Made by a program: the position numbers and the translations under genes. The notes under the pieces are model-generated. The model had not been told where the DNA came from. It saw only the letters and a program-made list of their open reading frames with translations, and did not search any database. 64,000 bases of DNA from JASHPR01 sp963729365 (GTDB lineage: Bacteria; Actinomycetota; Actinomycetes; Streptosporangiales; Streptosporangiaceae): the NCBI GenBank assembly GCA_963729365.1, contig CAVSNQ010000022.1:620001-684000 (forward strand), read 5' to 3'. Positions 15,962 to 25,105 of the stretch are shown here, in pieces. Position 1 is the first letter of the stretch; every line of letters starts with the position of its first letter.

Positions 15962-17722
15962 TTACATGTCCAGAACGATGTCGGAGCGGGGCTGGGAGCA
16001 GCAGATGAGCACTTGGCCGTCGGACGGGGCCTCCAGCGGGTCCGGAGAGTACGAGACATCGCCTGACAGCAGTGGCGTGACGCACGTATGGCATACGCCA
16101 CTCCGGCAGCTCCACCGGGTGGGCACATCGCAGGCATCAGCCAGGTCGAGGAGGCTGTGCCAGCTGGCGGTGAAGGGCGTGGAAATTCCGCTGCGGGCGA
16201 AGGTGACCAGCGGTCCAGTGCCCGGCGGTCCGGGCGGCTGGTGCGGCGCCGGGACCGCATGGCCGACGACGCCAGGGTTGGTGGATGGCAGCGCCGCGAA
16301 CAGTTCCGTGTGAACACTGGCGGGCTCGATGCCGGCCGCGGTGAGGGCGTCGCGGACCTCGGCCATGTACGCTGGCGGCCCGCAGACGTAAGCCTGCGCA
16401 CTGGCGGGCAGGCCTAGCGCGGCCAGCGTGTCCTTGGTGACGTGCCCGGCAACGGCATGCTCACGGTGAAGCTCGGCCGGCGTGGCCTGACTGTAGAACA
16501 AGTGCTCGCGGGTGTGCGGCAACGACTGGAGCAAGGCGCGGGCCTCGACGGCGAACGGATGTTCCCGCGGGCGGCGCGCGCTGTAGATTCCCCAGACCTC
16601 GCGTTCACTGCCTGCCTGCGCGAGCTGGTGCAACATCGACAGGACCGGGGTCACGCCGATGCCGGCCGAGATCAGCAGCACCGGTGCTGAGCCGTCATCG
16701 AGCACGAAATCACCGCGGGGCGCGGCTACCTCGAGGGTTGCGCCAGCGCGCAGAGTGCGGTTCAGGTACGGGCTCACCGCGCCGTGTGGCTCGATCTTGA
16801 CGCTGATCCGGTACGTGGCAGCGCCCGGCGCGGACGACAGCGAGTAGCTGCGCACCGGGGCGGGCTGCCCGGCGCCGGCTACCCGCAGCGTGATGTACTG
16901 TCCGGCCTGTGCCGCCGGGAGCGCGGTGCCGTCTTGGGCGGTCAGGTAGATCGAGGAGACAGTCGCTGTTTCCCGGACCACCTTGGTCACCCGCAACGGC
17001 CGGAATCCGGTCCATGCCGGACCGGGGCGTGCGTCCGGCTCGGTGCCGGGCGGCGGTGCGGTGGCTGGGCCCCCACGCTCGGCCGCGTCGATCAGCTCGC
17101 GGAAGGATTGCTGCCACCCTGGGCTCAGCGCGGGGATCTGGACGGCCAGCCGCAGCTTCGCGGTGTCGCGGCCGGGCAGGTAGAGCAGCGCGTCGGTGTC
17201 CGTCACGGTGAGCGCGTGCGGTCCGGTCCTGGTCTTGATGATCTGGTCGCTGGCCTGGATGTGTCCCTCGCGCAGGACGCGCATGTAGAAGCCGGGCCGG
17301 TGATGACTGACCAGCAGCGCCGGCATCTCGGGCTCGCCCAGCCGCATGCCGACCCGGTAGCAGGTCACGCGGGGCTGGGTAACCTCAAACTCCGCCTCGC
17401 CTATCCGGTACCGGTCTCCGATACATACCTCGTCGTCCGCCAGCCCGTCGACGGTGAGGTTTTCCCCGAACTGGCCGTAGCTCAAGTCATCGCGGCCGAG
17501 ATGCCGCTCCCAGTGCCGGTAGGACTCGATCTGGTAGACCATCACGGCCCGTTGCTCGCCGCCGTGACCTTCGAGGTCCCCTTGCCCGTCACCGTCGATG
17601 TTCAGCCGGCGCACCATGACCGGCCCGGGCACAGGTTCCTTCCAAATGCCGGTGTGCACGGTCTTGCCCTGCCAGGCGACATCGCGCGGCAGTCCCACGT
17701 TCACTGACAGCAAGACTGGCAT
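15962..17722 (-). CDS. MOSC domain - ferredoxin reductase - [2Fe-2S] fusion protein
   Basis: 586 aa from ATG 17722, preceded by GGGGAGG; the longer frame upstream lacks a ribosome site. N-terminal MOSC domain (about 1-215, YiiM type) has FGENLTVDGL and the presumed ligand Cys about 121 in TCYRVGMR. The middle holds an FNR-type FAD domain (RSYSLSSAP), an NAD domain (LISAGIGVTPVLSML, YVCGPPAYM) and a C-terminal plant-type ferredoxin with SCRSGVCHTC plus a later Cys in LICCSQP. MOSC proteins handle molybdenum-cofactor sulfur or reduce N-hydroxylated compounds. The fusion would feed NAD(P)H electrons to the MOSC site through FAD and the cluster. Confidence 0.9.
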   Translation of the reverse strand: MPVLLSVNVGLPRDVAWQGKTVHTGIWKEPVPGPVMVRRLNIDGDGQGDLEGHGGEQRAVMVYQIESYRHWERHLGRDDLSYGQFGENLTVDGLADDEVCIGDRYRIGEAEFEVTQPRVTCYRVGMRLGEPEMPALLVSHHRPGFYMRVLREGHIQASDQIIKTRTGPHALTVTDTDALLYLPGRDTAKLRLAVQIPALSPGWQQSFRELIDAAERGGPATAPPPGTEPDARPGPAWTGFRPLRVTKVVRETATVSSIYLTAQDGTALPAAQAGQYITLRVAGAGQPAPVRSYSLSSAPGAATYRISVKIEPHGAVSPYLNRTLRAGATLEVAAPRGDFVLDDGSAPVLLISAGIGVTPVLSMLHQLAQAGSEREVWGIYSARRPREHPFAVEARALLQSLPHTREHLFYSQATPAELHREHAVAGHVTKDTLAALGLPASAQAYVCGPPAYMAEVRDALTAAGIEPASVHTELFAALPSTNPGVVGHAVPAPHQPPGPPGTGPLVTFARSGISTPFTASWHSLLDLADACDVPTRWSCRSGVCHTCVTPLLSGDVSYSPDPLEAPSDGQVLICCSQPRSDIVLDM

Positions 17723-17918
17723 GTTGTGCGCCTCCCCGGCGCGGTACGCCGTCGCACTCCCAACGTCCAGGTGTACTTCGATCTTTTCCGGGACGAGCGA
17801 GATCATGCCGGAGAAATGCGCAACCTCGGGCCGGGGGTACGACCAGCGTAGGGGGTCGGCATCAGCTGATCCGGGCAGTGAGATCCCTGCTGCTAGCGTG
17901 GCATAGGTGAACAACGCA

Positions 17919-18314
17919 ATGGATCGTGACGCCAGGACCCGAGCCCGGATAGAGCAGCACTGGGAGGCCTCCGAGAGCGGGGACATCGACACCGAGCACG
18001 CGATCTACGCCGAGGATGCGATCCTGGACTATCCGCAGTCCGGGGAGCGCTTCCGGAGTCGGTCAAAGATCAAGGCGCAGCGCGGCGGGCACCCGGCTGA
18101 ACGCCACTTCACTGTCCTGCGGATCCGGGGCGGCGGCGACCTGTGGGTGAGCGAGTGCGTGATCACCTATGACGGCGTGCCCACCTACTCGGTGAGCGTC
18201 ATGGAACTCACCGGCGATCTGGTCACGCACGAGACCCAGTACTTCGCCGACCCCTTCCCGGCGCCTGCCTCGCGGGCGGCGCTAGCTGAGCGGATACCTG
18301 GCCACGAGCGATGA
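17919..18314 (+). CDS. SnoaL-like / NTF2-fold protein
   Basis: 131 aa from ATG 17919, chosen because AGGTGA lies eight bases upstream; a GTG at 17907 overlaps that site. The small alpha+beta cone fold is suggested by IEQHWEASESGDIDTEHAIYAEDAILDYPQSGERF and the closing pattern THETQYFADPFPAP. The family includes polyketide cyclases, limonene-epoxide hydrolases and many proteins of unknown role. Divergent from the MOSC fusion with about 200 bp between the two starts, and followed by a strong hairpin. No function can be given. Confidence 0.75.
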   Translation: MDRDARTRARIEQHWEASESGDIDTEHAIYAEDAILDYPQSGERFRSRSKIKAQRGGHPAERHFTVLRIRGGGDLWVSECVITYDGVPTYSVSVMELTGDLVTHETQYFADPFPAPASRAALAERIPGHER

Positions 18315-18347
18315 ACCCATGCGCGGATCTCGGCTAGCCATCTTGAG

Positions 18348-18376
18348 CGCGCCGGCGGCCCGCAACCGCCGGCGCG
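18348..18376 (+). terminator. GC-rich hairpin after the SnoaL-like gene
   Basis: An 11-bp perfect stem (CGCGCCGGCGG pairing with CCGCCGGCGCG) with a 7-nt loop begins 34 bp after the stop codon. A second smaller hairpin (8-bp stem, 3-nt loop) follows at 18388-18406. There is no T-run, as is common for actinobacterial terminators. Confidence 0.5.
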
Positions 18377-18481
18377 AGAGCTTCAGATCGCCCGCATAGC
18401 GGGCGAGGGACCAGAATTGTCATGCCGTGACGGGTGAGCCGGTCTAGCTCGTAGCCAGCGCGGCTTCGGACTTAAGGAGAC

Positions 18482-19350
18482 TTACGGAACGGTCTCGCTT
18501 CCGGTGTTTGCGGGTCCTGTGGTTGGCGTGCTGGTGAGGGCGATCACGTCGCGTAGCTGGTGGCGGCTGGCCACCCCCAGCTTGGGATAGGACGGGGGGC
18601 GGCGGACCCTGGCGTTCCAGCAGGCCGAGGACGCGGCTGACGGCCTGGCGGCTGGCGGGCATTCCGGACTGGCAGGCGACGGTCGCTGCACTCCCGAGCG
18701 CGTCCCAGGCGAGGGCCGGCAGGTCACGCGATGCCTCTTCGGCGACGGAGATGAGCGCCGACAGCGCCGCGGTGCGCCGCCCCGACCAGGCCAGCGCCCA
18801 CGCGGCGTCGTGGCGGGCGGTAAGCCGCAGTTCCGGGTCCACGGTGACCGCCAGGGCGCGAGTGGCGAGCTCCTGCACCCAGTCCCCCTGGCCGGTGGGA
18901 ACGGCGGCCGAGGCGGCGGCGACCAGCCTGCGTGCCTGGTCTGCGCGTTCGGGGCTGAGTTCGGCCGCGCGTTCCATCGCCAGCGCGGAGGCGGCCGCAC
19001 CACCGTGGTATTGCGCCTGGGCAGCGGTGGCCTCCGGCAGCGAAGCCACGTGCTCGTCCGGTTGCAGGGCCACGGCGGCCAGGCCGCAGGAGCTGATGCA
19101 GGCCGGCGAACGCGAGTCTGGACTCCGATTCCCGGCCGGTGACCGACAGGACCCGGATGCCCGCCGACCGGGCCCGTCCGGCGGCGTCCGCCAGCAGCAC
19201 GGTCTTGCCCATCCCCGCTTCACCGGTGACGAGCAGCACCTGGCCGGCCAGCGGGACCTGATCCACCAGTCCGCGCAGCCGGGCCAGCCCGGCTTCCCGG
19301 CCGATGATGGGTGCGGGCTGCTGTGCCGGGAGTTCACCGGGGCCTGGCAT
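18482..19350 (-). pseudogene. Decayed LuxR-family (LAL-type) ATPase regulator
   Basis: Pieces of one large regulator lie in three frames. 18724-19350 encodes IIGREAGLARLRGLVDQ and a Walker A (VTGEAGMGKTVLL), then loses frame after AFAGLHQLLRP. A second frame carries alpha-helical repeat sequence (RLTARHDAAWALAWSG). A third frame ends near 18482 with PKLGVASRHQLRDVIA, the last helix of a LuxR HTH. A full protein has about 900 residues; only about 290 codons remain, so the gene has suffered large deletions plus frameshifts. It cannot be functional as written. Confidence 0.75.
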
Positions 19351-19682
19351 CTGCCTGTCCTCTCGGCAGTGCGTTTCGTCAACGCCGTCCCTCGAGGAAA
19401 CAGCGACCGTGGCCCGGGCATGCCCGCAGCGCGCACAAAGTGCAGTGACACCACGGATACCGCTCGTGCCGGCCTGGAGTCACAGTGATGACTGGGCCGG
19501 TCGTTACCCCTGCGAGCACGAAACGATGAGGATCGCGATGCCTTTCGTCACTGTCGGGCGGGAGAATTCAGCCGCTATCCGGATCTACTGCTCGACTTCA
19601 TCGGCCACCTGAGCCGGGCCAGCAGACGACCGCTATGAACGACCCAGGACGTCGCCGATGTCCCCTGCGAGCAGGAAGCGGT
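19351..19682. other. Gap with a chloroperoxidase-like N-terminal remnant
   Basis: The 24-codon frame 19538-19612 on the plus strand has a ribosome site (GAGGATCG) and begins MPFVTVGRENSAAIRIY, the usual start of non-haem chloroperoxidase-type alpha/beta hydrolases, then stops. The 12-mer CCCCTGCGAGCA occurs at 19507 and again at 19662, flanking the remnant. Nothing else coding is visible. Confidence 0.4.
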
Positions 19683-21347
19683 TCATCGTGTTTCCCGCCG
19701 TGGAGGCTCCGCTTCTTTGTGTGAACCCGCCTGGCGCATTGGCGTGAGCCAATGCGTGACCGTCGCCGGGTGATCTGGATCGGTCATGGCACGGATCTTG
19801 TCCAGCCGCTCCTGGTCATGGACGGTGACACGCCCGTGCTGGCGGAGGTGCTCGTCCCAGGAGGCGACGACGAACTGCTCGACGATCCTGGCCGGGTCGG
19901 CGGCGTCCTGCCAGGCCCGCCAGGAACTCGCGCCGGTGCGGCGGCGGCCGAACCTGGCGTCCTCGAGCGCGGCCAGGAGGTCGGCGGCGAGTCCGTCGCG
20001 GGCCCGGTACTCGACAGCCACCATGACCGGCCCGGTGGGCGGCCCCGTGGCGGCCAGGTACGGCGCCGGCCAGTCGCCTGCGGGCAGCAGTTCCTGCGGC
20101 GGGATCGGCTGGAAGCGGTAGCGCAGTCCGGCCAGCGGGCCGAGCGCCAGTCCCGCGGCCGCGATCAGCAGTGTCGGCGACAGCCCGGCGTGCTCCGCGG
20201 TGACGCCCAGCACAGCGCTGCCGACGGCGTTCCCGCCCTGGAAGACCATCAGGTAGAACGACATGCCGCGGGCCTTGACCCATTGCGGCAGGGTCAGCTG
20301 GTACAGCGAGTTCAGCGTCGACAGCGCCAGGATCCAGGCCAGTCCCCCGACCGCGAGAGCCGCCCCGGCCAAGGCGGTGACATGGACGTACCCGAGGATG
20401 AGCGCCACGACAGCGAGGCCCAGCGAGCCGGCCGTCAGCTGAGCGCCGGGCGTGAGCCAGCCGCGCAGCCGGGGCAAGAGAAAGGCACCGGCGACGGCGC
20501 CGACGCCGACGCAGCCCAGCAGCAGCCCGTACCCGCCGGAGCCGAGATGCAGCAGCGAACTCGCGGCCAGCGGCAGCAGCGCCCAGATCGAGCTGGCGAA
20601 GAAGACGAACAACCCGGCCCGCAGCAAGATGACCCGCAGCACCGGGCTGGCCTCGACATACCGCGCGCCAGCCCGGACCGCCTCACCAACGTGCTCACGC
20701 GGAAGCGCGTCCTGGGGCCGCGTGCCATGCCACCACGCGATGACGACCAGGACGGCCAGGAACGTCGCGGCATTGATCAGGAAGACCGTGCCGGCGCTGG
20801 TCGCCGCGAGCAAGAGGCCGCCGATCGCCGGGCCGACCGCGCGGGCCAGGTTCTGGTTCACCGCCCCCAGCGAGATCGCCTGCGGCCGCTCGGCCGGAGT
20901 GACGAGCTCGGGCTGCAGCGTCTGCCACGTCGGCGAGGTGAGAGCCTGGCCGGTCCCGACGGCGAAGATCAGCGCCAGCAACACCCACGGAGTGACCAGC
21001 CCTTCGATCGCCAGCAGACCCAGCGCCGCCGCGGCGACCAGCATGATCGTCTGCGTGACCAGCAGGAAACGCCGCCGGTCGACCAGGTCGCCGATCGTCC
21101 CCGCGAGCACAGCGAACAACACGATCGGCAGGCTCGCCGCGGTCTGCACCAAGGCGACATACGTTGCGGAGCCGGTGAGCGTCAGCATCAGCCACTGAGC
21201 GCCCACCGTCTGCATCCAGCTGCCGATGTTGCTGACGAACTGCGCACCCCACATCGCGGCGAACAGCCGGTGCCGGAACGGCGCCCACGCCGACCCCGGC
21301 GCTGCGCTCTGACCACCCGGTGCCACCCCGGCGTCAGCGGGATGCAC
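19683..21347 (-). CDS. MFS transporter of the EntS-like (MFS_3) family
   Basis: 554 aa from GTG 21347; no clear ribosome site. About twelve hydrophobic segments occupy residues 25-420, beginning RHRLFAAMWGAQFVSNIGSWMQTVGAQWLM, with the A-motif as GTIGDLVDRRRFLL. The soluble C-terminal 110 residues (MVAVEYRARDG..FVVASWDEHLRQHGRVT) have an antibiotic-monooxygenase-like ferredoxin fold that is usual in this family. Members export siderophores and other small products. It has no operon partners and its substrate is unknown. Confidence 0.85.
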   Translation of the reverse strand: MHPADAGVAPGGQSAAPGSAWAPFRHRLFAAMWGAQFVSNIGSWMQTVGAQWLMLTLTGSATYVALVQTAASLPIVLFAVLAGTIGDLVDRRRFLLVTQTIMLVAAAALGLLAIEGLVTPWVLLALIFAVGTGQALTSPTWQTLQPELVTPAERPQAISLGAVNQNLARAVGPAIGGLLLAATSAGTVFLINAATFLAVLVVIAWWHGTRPQDALPREHVGEAVRAGARYVEASPVLRVILLRAGLFVFFASSIWALLPLAASSLLHLGSGGYGLLLGCVGVGAVAGAFLLPRLRGWLTPGAQLTAGSLGLAVVALILGYVHVTALAGAALAVGGLAWILALSTLNSLYQLTLPQWVKARGMSFYLMVFQGGNAVGSAVLGVTAEHAGLSPTLLIAAAGLALGPLAGLRYRFQPIPPQELLPAGDWPAPYLAATGPPTGPVMVAVEYRARDGLAADLLAALEDARFGRRRTGASSWRAWQDAADPARIVEQFVVASWDEHLRQHGRVTVHDQERLDKIRAMTDPDHPATVTHWLTPMRQAGSHKEAEPPRRETR

Positions 21348-21484
21348 GGCCCACGCACCGTGGCGTTACAGAGTAGACACCCGGATTCGCCCGATAGCGC
21401 ATCCAGCCCAGACCCCGCCGCAGATAAGTCATAGACGCAATACTCGCTCAGGTTCCGTCGGCAGCCAGAAGGACGCCCGAGCGA

Positions 21485-22793
21485 TCAGCCCGCTATCGAA
21501 TGTTCCGTCTGGTCCACGTCTCGTCCGCGTGCGCCGGTGCCGGGCTTCGCCTCGGTCACCTCGCTGACCGTGACCCACCGCTTTTGTGCGGCCGAGACCT
21601 CCATCGCGTCACACACCGCCTGCACCGCCGCGCCCTGGCCGAACCCCGGACTCCACACTGCATCCGGCCAGCCCTCCAGCAGGTCGGCCGCCTGGTTGCC
21701 GAATGATGAGCCGTAACCGACACCTTGGCCCAGCGGCCACCAATCGGCGGCGTAGGGGTGGCTGGGGTGCTCGGCCCGGATCCGGCGCATCCCGTACAGG
21801 CCCGCTTCGTCGTCAGCACTGCCATAGCGCAACTCGTTGAGGCGTGCGTAGTCGAAGACCAGCGTGCCGCGGCTGCCGTTCACCTCGATCGTGAAGTCGC
21901 AGGGGCGGCGCACCGCGGCCCGCGCCACTTCGATGGTCCCGAGCGCTCCGGAGCGGAACCTCAGCAGGGCGCTGGCCGCATCGTCGACGGTCACCGGCCG
22001 GGCGCCGCCGCTCGCCTGGGGGCGAGCCCGGATGAACGTCTCAGCTTGCGCGCACACGCTGCGGATATCCCCGACCAGCCAGAGCGCCATGTCGATCAGG
22101 TGACTGCCCAGGTCGGCGATGGTCGTCCCGCCCATCGTCCGATCGAACCGCCAGTCGAAGAGGGTGTCCGGATCGGCGAACTCGTCGGACAGCCAGGCGG
22201 CGCGCCAGAGCCTGATCTCGCCGACAGCACCCTCGGCGACCATGCGTTGCATCAGCGCGACCGCTGGCAACCGCCGGTAGTTGAATCCGACAGCGTTGCG
22301 CACGCCCGCCCGGGCGGCCGCAGCCAAGGCATCGGCGGCCTCAGGGTAGGACAGGGCCAGCGGCTTTTCGCACAGGACCGCCTTGCCTGCCGCCGCAGCA
22401 GCCTGTGCCATCTCGGAATGTGTCCCGGGCGGCGTGCAGATGTCCACGATGGCGATGTCGTCCTGCGCGATCAGGCTGCGCCAGTCGGTGGTGTAGGCGG
22501 CCTACGCCGTAGGCGGCCGCGGCCACACCGGCCCTGCTCCGGCCCGAAATCACGCTGACCACAGGCGTCACCGGCAGCGTGCGCAGCATCGGCGCTACCC
22601 GGTAGCCATAGCAGTGCGCCTTGCCCATCACGCCGTAGCCGATGCCGCCGGCACGGAGTTCCGGCAGGGGGCCGCCACGGCTCAGCTTCCGCGGCTCGGC
22701 GGCACCATTGGGAGAAGCGGTCCAGGCTTCCTGTATGGTTCCTGGGCCGAGATTCTTGAGGTGCGATAACAGCAACACCGGCGAGTTCGCCAA
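21485..22793 (-). pseudogene. Gfo/Idh/MocA oxidoreductase, frameshifted by a 16-bp duplication
   Basis: The N-terminal Rossmann part (LRAGGIGYGVMGKAHCYGYR) and the rest of the enzyme (VDICTPPGTH, the catalytic CEKPLA, GFNYRR, GGTTIADLGSHLID) are in different frames. At the junction the 9-mer GTAGGCGGC occurs at 22493 and again at 22509. Removing the 16 bp between the copies joins the frames as ..AAAAYTTDWRSLI, which is ordinary family sequence. Members oxidise or reduce sugars and cyclitols with NAD(P). The start is uncertain; 22793 is the first ATG, about 45 codons before the recognised fold. Confidence 0.8.
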
Positions 22794-22814
22794 CAGGACC
22801 AGGAGGCAGGGCTC

Positions 22815-23609
22815 ATGCCTTCCCTGAACGACCGCGTGGTGCTCCTGACCGGCGGGGCGACAGGTATCGGGCGGGCCATCGCCCTGGACATGGCGGCCGC
22901 CGGCGCGACCGTCGCCATCGGCGACACGAACATCGATGACGGGCAGCGAACAGCTGAGGAGATCCTGAGCGCAGGCGGCCAGGCGTCCTTCAGGTCATGC
23001 GACGTGGCCGAAGCCGAACAGGTCACCGCGCTGGTCAACGGCGCCGTCGCCGACTTCGGACGACTGGACGTGCTGGTCAACGACGCCGGCATCTCCGGCG
23101 GGTCACGTCGCCTCCATGAGCTCGACATCGACGCCTGGGACCGGACGATCGCCGTCAACCTGCGCGGGACCTTCCTCTGTGCCCGAGCGGCGATCCCGCA
23201 CCTCGTGCGGCGCCCGCGAAGCGCGATGATCAACATCGCCTCCACCTACGGCATCATCGGCGCGCCGCTGGCCCCGTCGTACTGTGCTTCTAAAGGCGGC
23301 ATCGTCAACCTCACCCGGCAGCTGGCCGTCGACTACAGCCCCGACGGTCTTCGCGTCAACGCCATCTGCCCCGGGTACATCGACACCGACATGGGCGGCC
23401 GCAGGGGATCCCTCCCGCCGATCGAGCGCGCCGCCGCCGAGGCGCGGCGGGAAGCGAACGCCGCCTTGCAGCCCATCGGCCGCCAGGCGCAGGCACAGGA
23501 AGTGGCCCGCGTCGCGACGTTCCTGGCCTCGGACGAGGCGTCATTCATGACCGGTTCCATCGTGACCGTGGACGGCGGATGCACGGCCACCTTCCGCTAC
23601 GGATCCTGA
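22815..23609 (+). CDS. Short-chain dehydrogenase/reductase
   Basis: 264 aa; ATG 22815 follows AGGAGG. Classical SDR with cofactor motif TGGATGIGRA, Asp in GDTNID after the second strand (which favours NAD), the NDAG strand, and the catalytic Ser-Tyr-Lys as NIASTYG..SYCASKGG. The C-terminus PGYIDTDMGG and SIVTVDGGC closes the fold. It is divergent from the broken Gfo/Idh gene, with the two starts almost abutting, so both may once have served one sugar or polyol pathway. Confidence 0.88.
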   Translation: MPSLNDRVVLLTGGATGIGRAIALDMAAAGATVAIGDTNIDDGQRTAEEILSAGGQASFRSCDVAEAEQVTALVNGAVADFGRLDVLVNDAGISGGSRRLHELDIDAWDRTIAVNLRGTFLCARAAIPHLVRRPRSAMINIASTYGIIGAPLAPSYCASKGGIVNLTRQLAVDYSPDGLRVNAICPGYIDTDMGGRRGSLPPIERAAAEARREANAALQPIGRQAQAQEVARVATFLASDEASFMTGSIVTVDGGCTATFRYGS

Positions 23610-23684
23610 CGGTTCCCCCTCGAACTCCCGCGCGAGTCGATAGCCATCACCGGCCATCAGCCCAGCCATGCCCTGGCCCGCGCA

Positions 23685-24953
23685 TCAGGCTCCCGGCCCG
23701 CCAGTGACGGCGCTGGCGCCGGCGAAGGCCATCGGCCGGTGGCCGGGCACGGCGTGAGAGCCGACGGCAAGCGGTGCGCCTGGTCCTTGCTGGTTGCCTG
23801 CTGGCGGCGGTGCGATCTCCAGCAGGAGCAGCGCGACATCGTCGTCGAGCTTGCGGCCCGCGTGGGCAACCAGCCGGTCGAGCAGCCCGTCCGCGGCCAC
23901 CTGAAGGTCCGGATTGCGCAGCGTGTCTTGACAGTCCTCGGGCCGGAAGTAGCGGCCGGCCTTGTCGCGTGCCTCGAGCAGGCCGTCGGTGCAGAACAGC
24001 AGCCGGTCGCCCGTATGCACCGTGAAGGTTGATGGCTGCATGGCGGGATGCAGGCCCAGGGGCGTGGCGTAGGCGCGCGGGCTGAGCGGCCGCAGTCCGC
24101 CGTCTGCCGCCAGCAGCAGTGGCGGGGGGTGCCCGCAGGTGATCAGCTGAAGCCAGCCGCCCGGGTCGAGCTCAGCGAACACAGCCGTCACGAAGTCCTC
24201 TTCGCCCGCGGCCCTGGTGACCGACCGGTCCACGACCCGGGCGATTTCCGGCAGGTCCAGACCGGGCTGGGCGCAGGCGTCCCGGAAGCTGGTCATCGCG
24301 ACGCTGGCCAGGCGCACCGCCGACAGGCCCTTGCCGCGGGTGTCGCCGATCAGCCAGCGCGGCCGAGCGGCATCGGGGACGACCTCGAGCAGGTCGCCGC
24401 CGACCCGTGCCTCGGCGGCAGCCGACAGGTAGCGTGAGGCGAGCCTGGCCGCGGTTACCGCCTCAGGGACCTCCCGCAGCAGCGCGCTTTGCGCCACCCG
24501 GGCCACCGCACGGACCTGGCTGAGCCGCCGCTGCGCCACCGTGCGCAGCGCCGAGTTGATGACCGCGAACGCGGCCAGCAGCAGGCACACGCTCAGATGC
24601 GAGACCAGCACTCCCGGCCGGCCGGGCTCCACTGCGCCCAGGCCCGCGGCCAGCAGCAGGGCCCAGCCCGCCAGCACGGCTGTGACCTGCGGCGACAGCA
24701 CCAGCGAGGCCAGCAGCGGCCCGACCGCCAGCCAGGCCAGCGGGATGATCGCGGGGCCAGCAGCGTACTGGGCAGCCGCCACCGCCGTGATGGCCAGCAG
24801 CAGCACCAGCCCGAGCCATCCCCTGGGCAGGCGGGTCCGCGGCGGGGCAGGCCCCGACGGTTCCAGCGCGATGCCGCCCTGGGCCGCGAGCTTTGTGCCG
24901 CGGCGCACGCGGTCGGCCGTCGGCCTGTCGTGCCTCTGACGCATGGGTCGCAT
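23685..24953 (-). CDS. Membrane-anchored SpoIIE-type PP2C phosphatase
   Basis: 422 aa from ATG 24953; the frame could begin at a TTG three codons earlier. Four hydrophobic helices (about 46-145) anchor the protein. The PP2C-like serine phosphatase domain (about 160-390) has ARVGGDLLEV, the metal-binding GDTRGKG, CGHPPPLL, FCTDGLLEARD and LDDDVALLLLE, so the metal-ligand Asp residues are present. The family dephosphorylates anti-anti-sigma factors and triggers stress sigma factors. No sensor domain beyond the membrane part and no anti-sigma partner is visible next to it. Confidence 0.87.
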   Translation of the reverse strand: MRPMRQRHDRPTADRVRRGTKLAAQGGIALEPSGPAPPRTRLPRGWLGLVLLLAITAVAAAQYAAGPAIIPLAWLAVGPLLASLVLSPQVTAVLAGWALLLAAGLGAVEPGRPGVLVSHLSVCLLLAAFAVINSALRTVAQRRLSQVRAVARVAQSALLREVPEAVTAARLASRYLSAAAEARVGGDLLEVVPDAARPRWLIGDTRGKGLSAVRLASVAMTSFRDACAQPGLDLPEIARVVDRSVTRAAGEEDFVTAVFAELDPGGWLQLITCGHPPPLLLAADGGLRPLSPRAYATPLGLHPAMQPSTFTVHTGDRLLFCTDGLLEARDKAGRYFRPEDCQDTLRNPDLQVAADGLLDRLVAHAGRKLDDDVALLLLEIAPPPAGNQQGPGAPLAVGSHAVPGHRPMAFAGASAVTGGPGA

Positions 24954-25105
24954 GCCTGACAACTATCCGGGATCGGCCTCAGCGGTCGCTGACCGCAAGC
25001 TCAGAGCAGGCACAGAGCCCGGGAGCCGGGCGCTGCGACCTGGCCGGCCGGAGCCAGGATCCGCACGCAGCCGCCAGCACGCCAGAGTTCCAGGAGCGCC
25101 AGAAA

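Noticed and set aside
19752..21434. Open frame of 560 codons on the plus strand
   Set aside because: Antisense of the MFS transporter, whose membrane segments and motifs are clear.
24463..24959. Frames on both strands overlapping the SpoIIE phosphatase N-terminus
   Set aside because: Shadows of the membrane-helix region; no start signals.
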